Positions 63,744 to 64,000 of a stretch of 64,000 nucleotides of DNA are shown piece after piece (the stretch's first letter is position 1; each line of letters starts with the position of its first letter). The notes beneath the pieces were generated by a model. That model searched no databases. It worked only from the letters and a program-made list of their open reading frames with translations, and was not told the DNA's origin. Source of the DNA: Dermatophagoides farinae. Lineage: Eukaryota; Arthropoda; Arachnida; Sarcoptiformes; Pyroglyphidae. Position numbers and translations under genes: made by a program. The DNA lies in NCBI RefSeq assembly GCF_024713945.1, contig NC_134677.1:4467001-4531000 (forward strand). Reading direction: 5' to 3'.

Positions 63744-64000
63744 TCTCAGTATTTTGACAATTTTACCATCAACTGGTTGTTAAGTGAATTAGTTAACTGA
63801 AAATGATTTATTTTCAAGGAAATTCAAGGGTAAAAAAAACAAAAACAATAAAAAAAAAATCAACACATACTATCGTTTATGAATGATACTCATTGTTGCC
63901 CGCTCATTGCATTGTTGTTGGCGCCAAAAAATTTCAATCCATTCAAACAAAGAAAAAGCATACACATGTCCACTGTTGTGTACTTTTAAATTTTAAATTC
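63744..64000 (-). promoter_or_regulatory. HDHD2 upstream region with TTGGCGCCAA
   Basis: No TATA box was seen. A palindromic TTGGCGCCAA followed by AAAA at 63918-63931 matches the E2F consensus (TTTSSCGC on either strand), about 180 bases before the start codon. It is one of very few GC-dense spots in the window. It could serve HDHD2 or a divergent gene beyond the window end. Confidence 0.4.

Noticed and set aside
1-64000. CRISPR arrays, operons, prophage or plasmid features
   Set aside because: Spliced genes, AATAAA signals and microsatellites show this is animal nuclear DNA. No regularly spaced repeats were seen.

Overview
This is an AT-rich eukaryotic window with sparse genes, short introns (59 to 110 bp) next to a few very long ones, GT-AG splice sites, AATAAA signals, many GAT/ATC and GT/AC microsatellites, and many poly-A/T runs. 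The proteins are animal-like: an HDHD2-type HAD phosphatase and a protein with motifs I associate with the arthropod DUF4758 family. Low-complexity His, Asn, Gln and Asp runs in coding DNA fit an acariform mite (Dermatophagoides-like). That assignment is inference from style and composition, not a database match.

Layout. (1) 3716-4323, plus strand: terminal coding exon of a Ser/Thr/Asn/His-rich disordered protein whose upstream exons I cannot find. (2) 4.6-23.4 kb: long non-coding stretch with microsatellites, a shared GC-rich motif pair (8100 and 11337), an 18-bp palindrome and one long open frame of doubtful status. (3) 23644-29996, plus strand: a four-exon gene for a secreted precursor with a hydrophobic signal, an RRLKR processing site and a C-terminal six-cysteine domain. 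I do not recognise this family; it is the best candidate here for something undescribed. (4) 30.3-37.3 kb: non-coding, with a nuclear-receptor-like DR1 element and a small Cys-rich open frame after a good acceptor. (5) 37312-50369, minus strand: a four-exon gene whose three 3' exons lie within 2.6 kb. Its signal-peptide exon lies 10.4 kb upstream, linked by a compatible splice phase. (6) 50.4-62.8 kb: mostly non-coding, with one convincing 63-nt exon (56755-56817, plus strand), a weaker 32-nt one (60061-60092), and a kilobase (61.6-62.6 kb) of broken membrane-protein-like frames. (7) 62794-63743, minus strand: a complete three-exon HDHD2 gene, with a palindromic TTGGCGCCAA site in its upstream DNA near the window end.

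The genes show no obvious functional link. Two encode secreted or surface proteins and one a cytosolic phosphatase. At this base composition a stop codon falls about every 12 codons per frame, so dozens of 60-100 codon open frames arise by chance in 64 kb. I therefore accept an open frame only with splice, motif or composition support.
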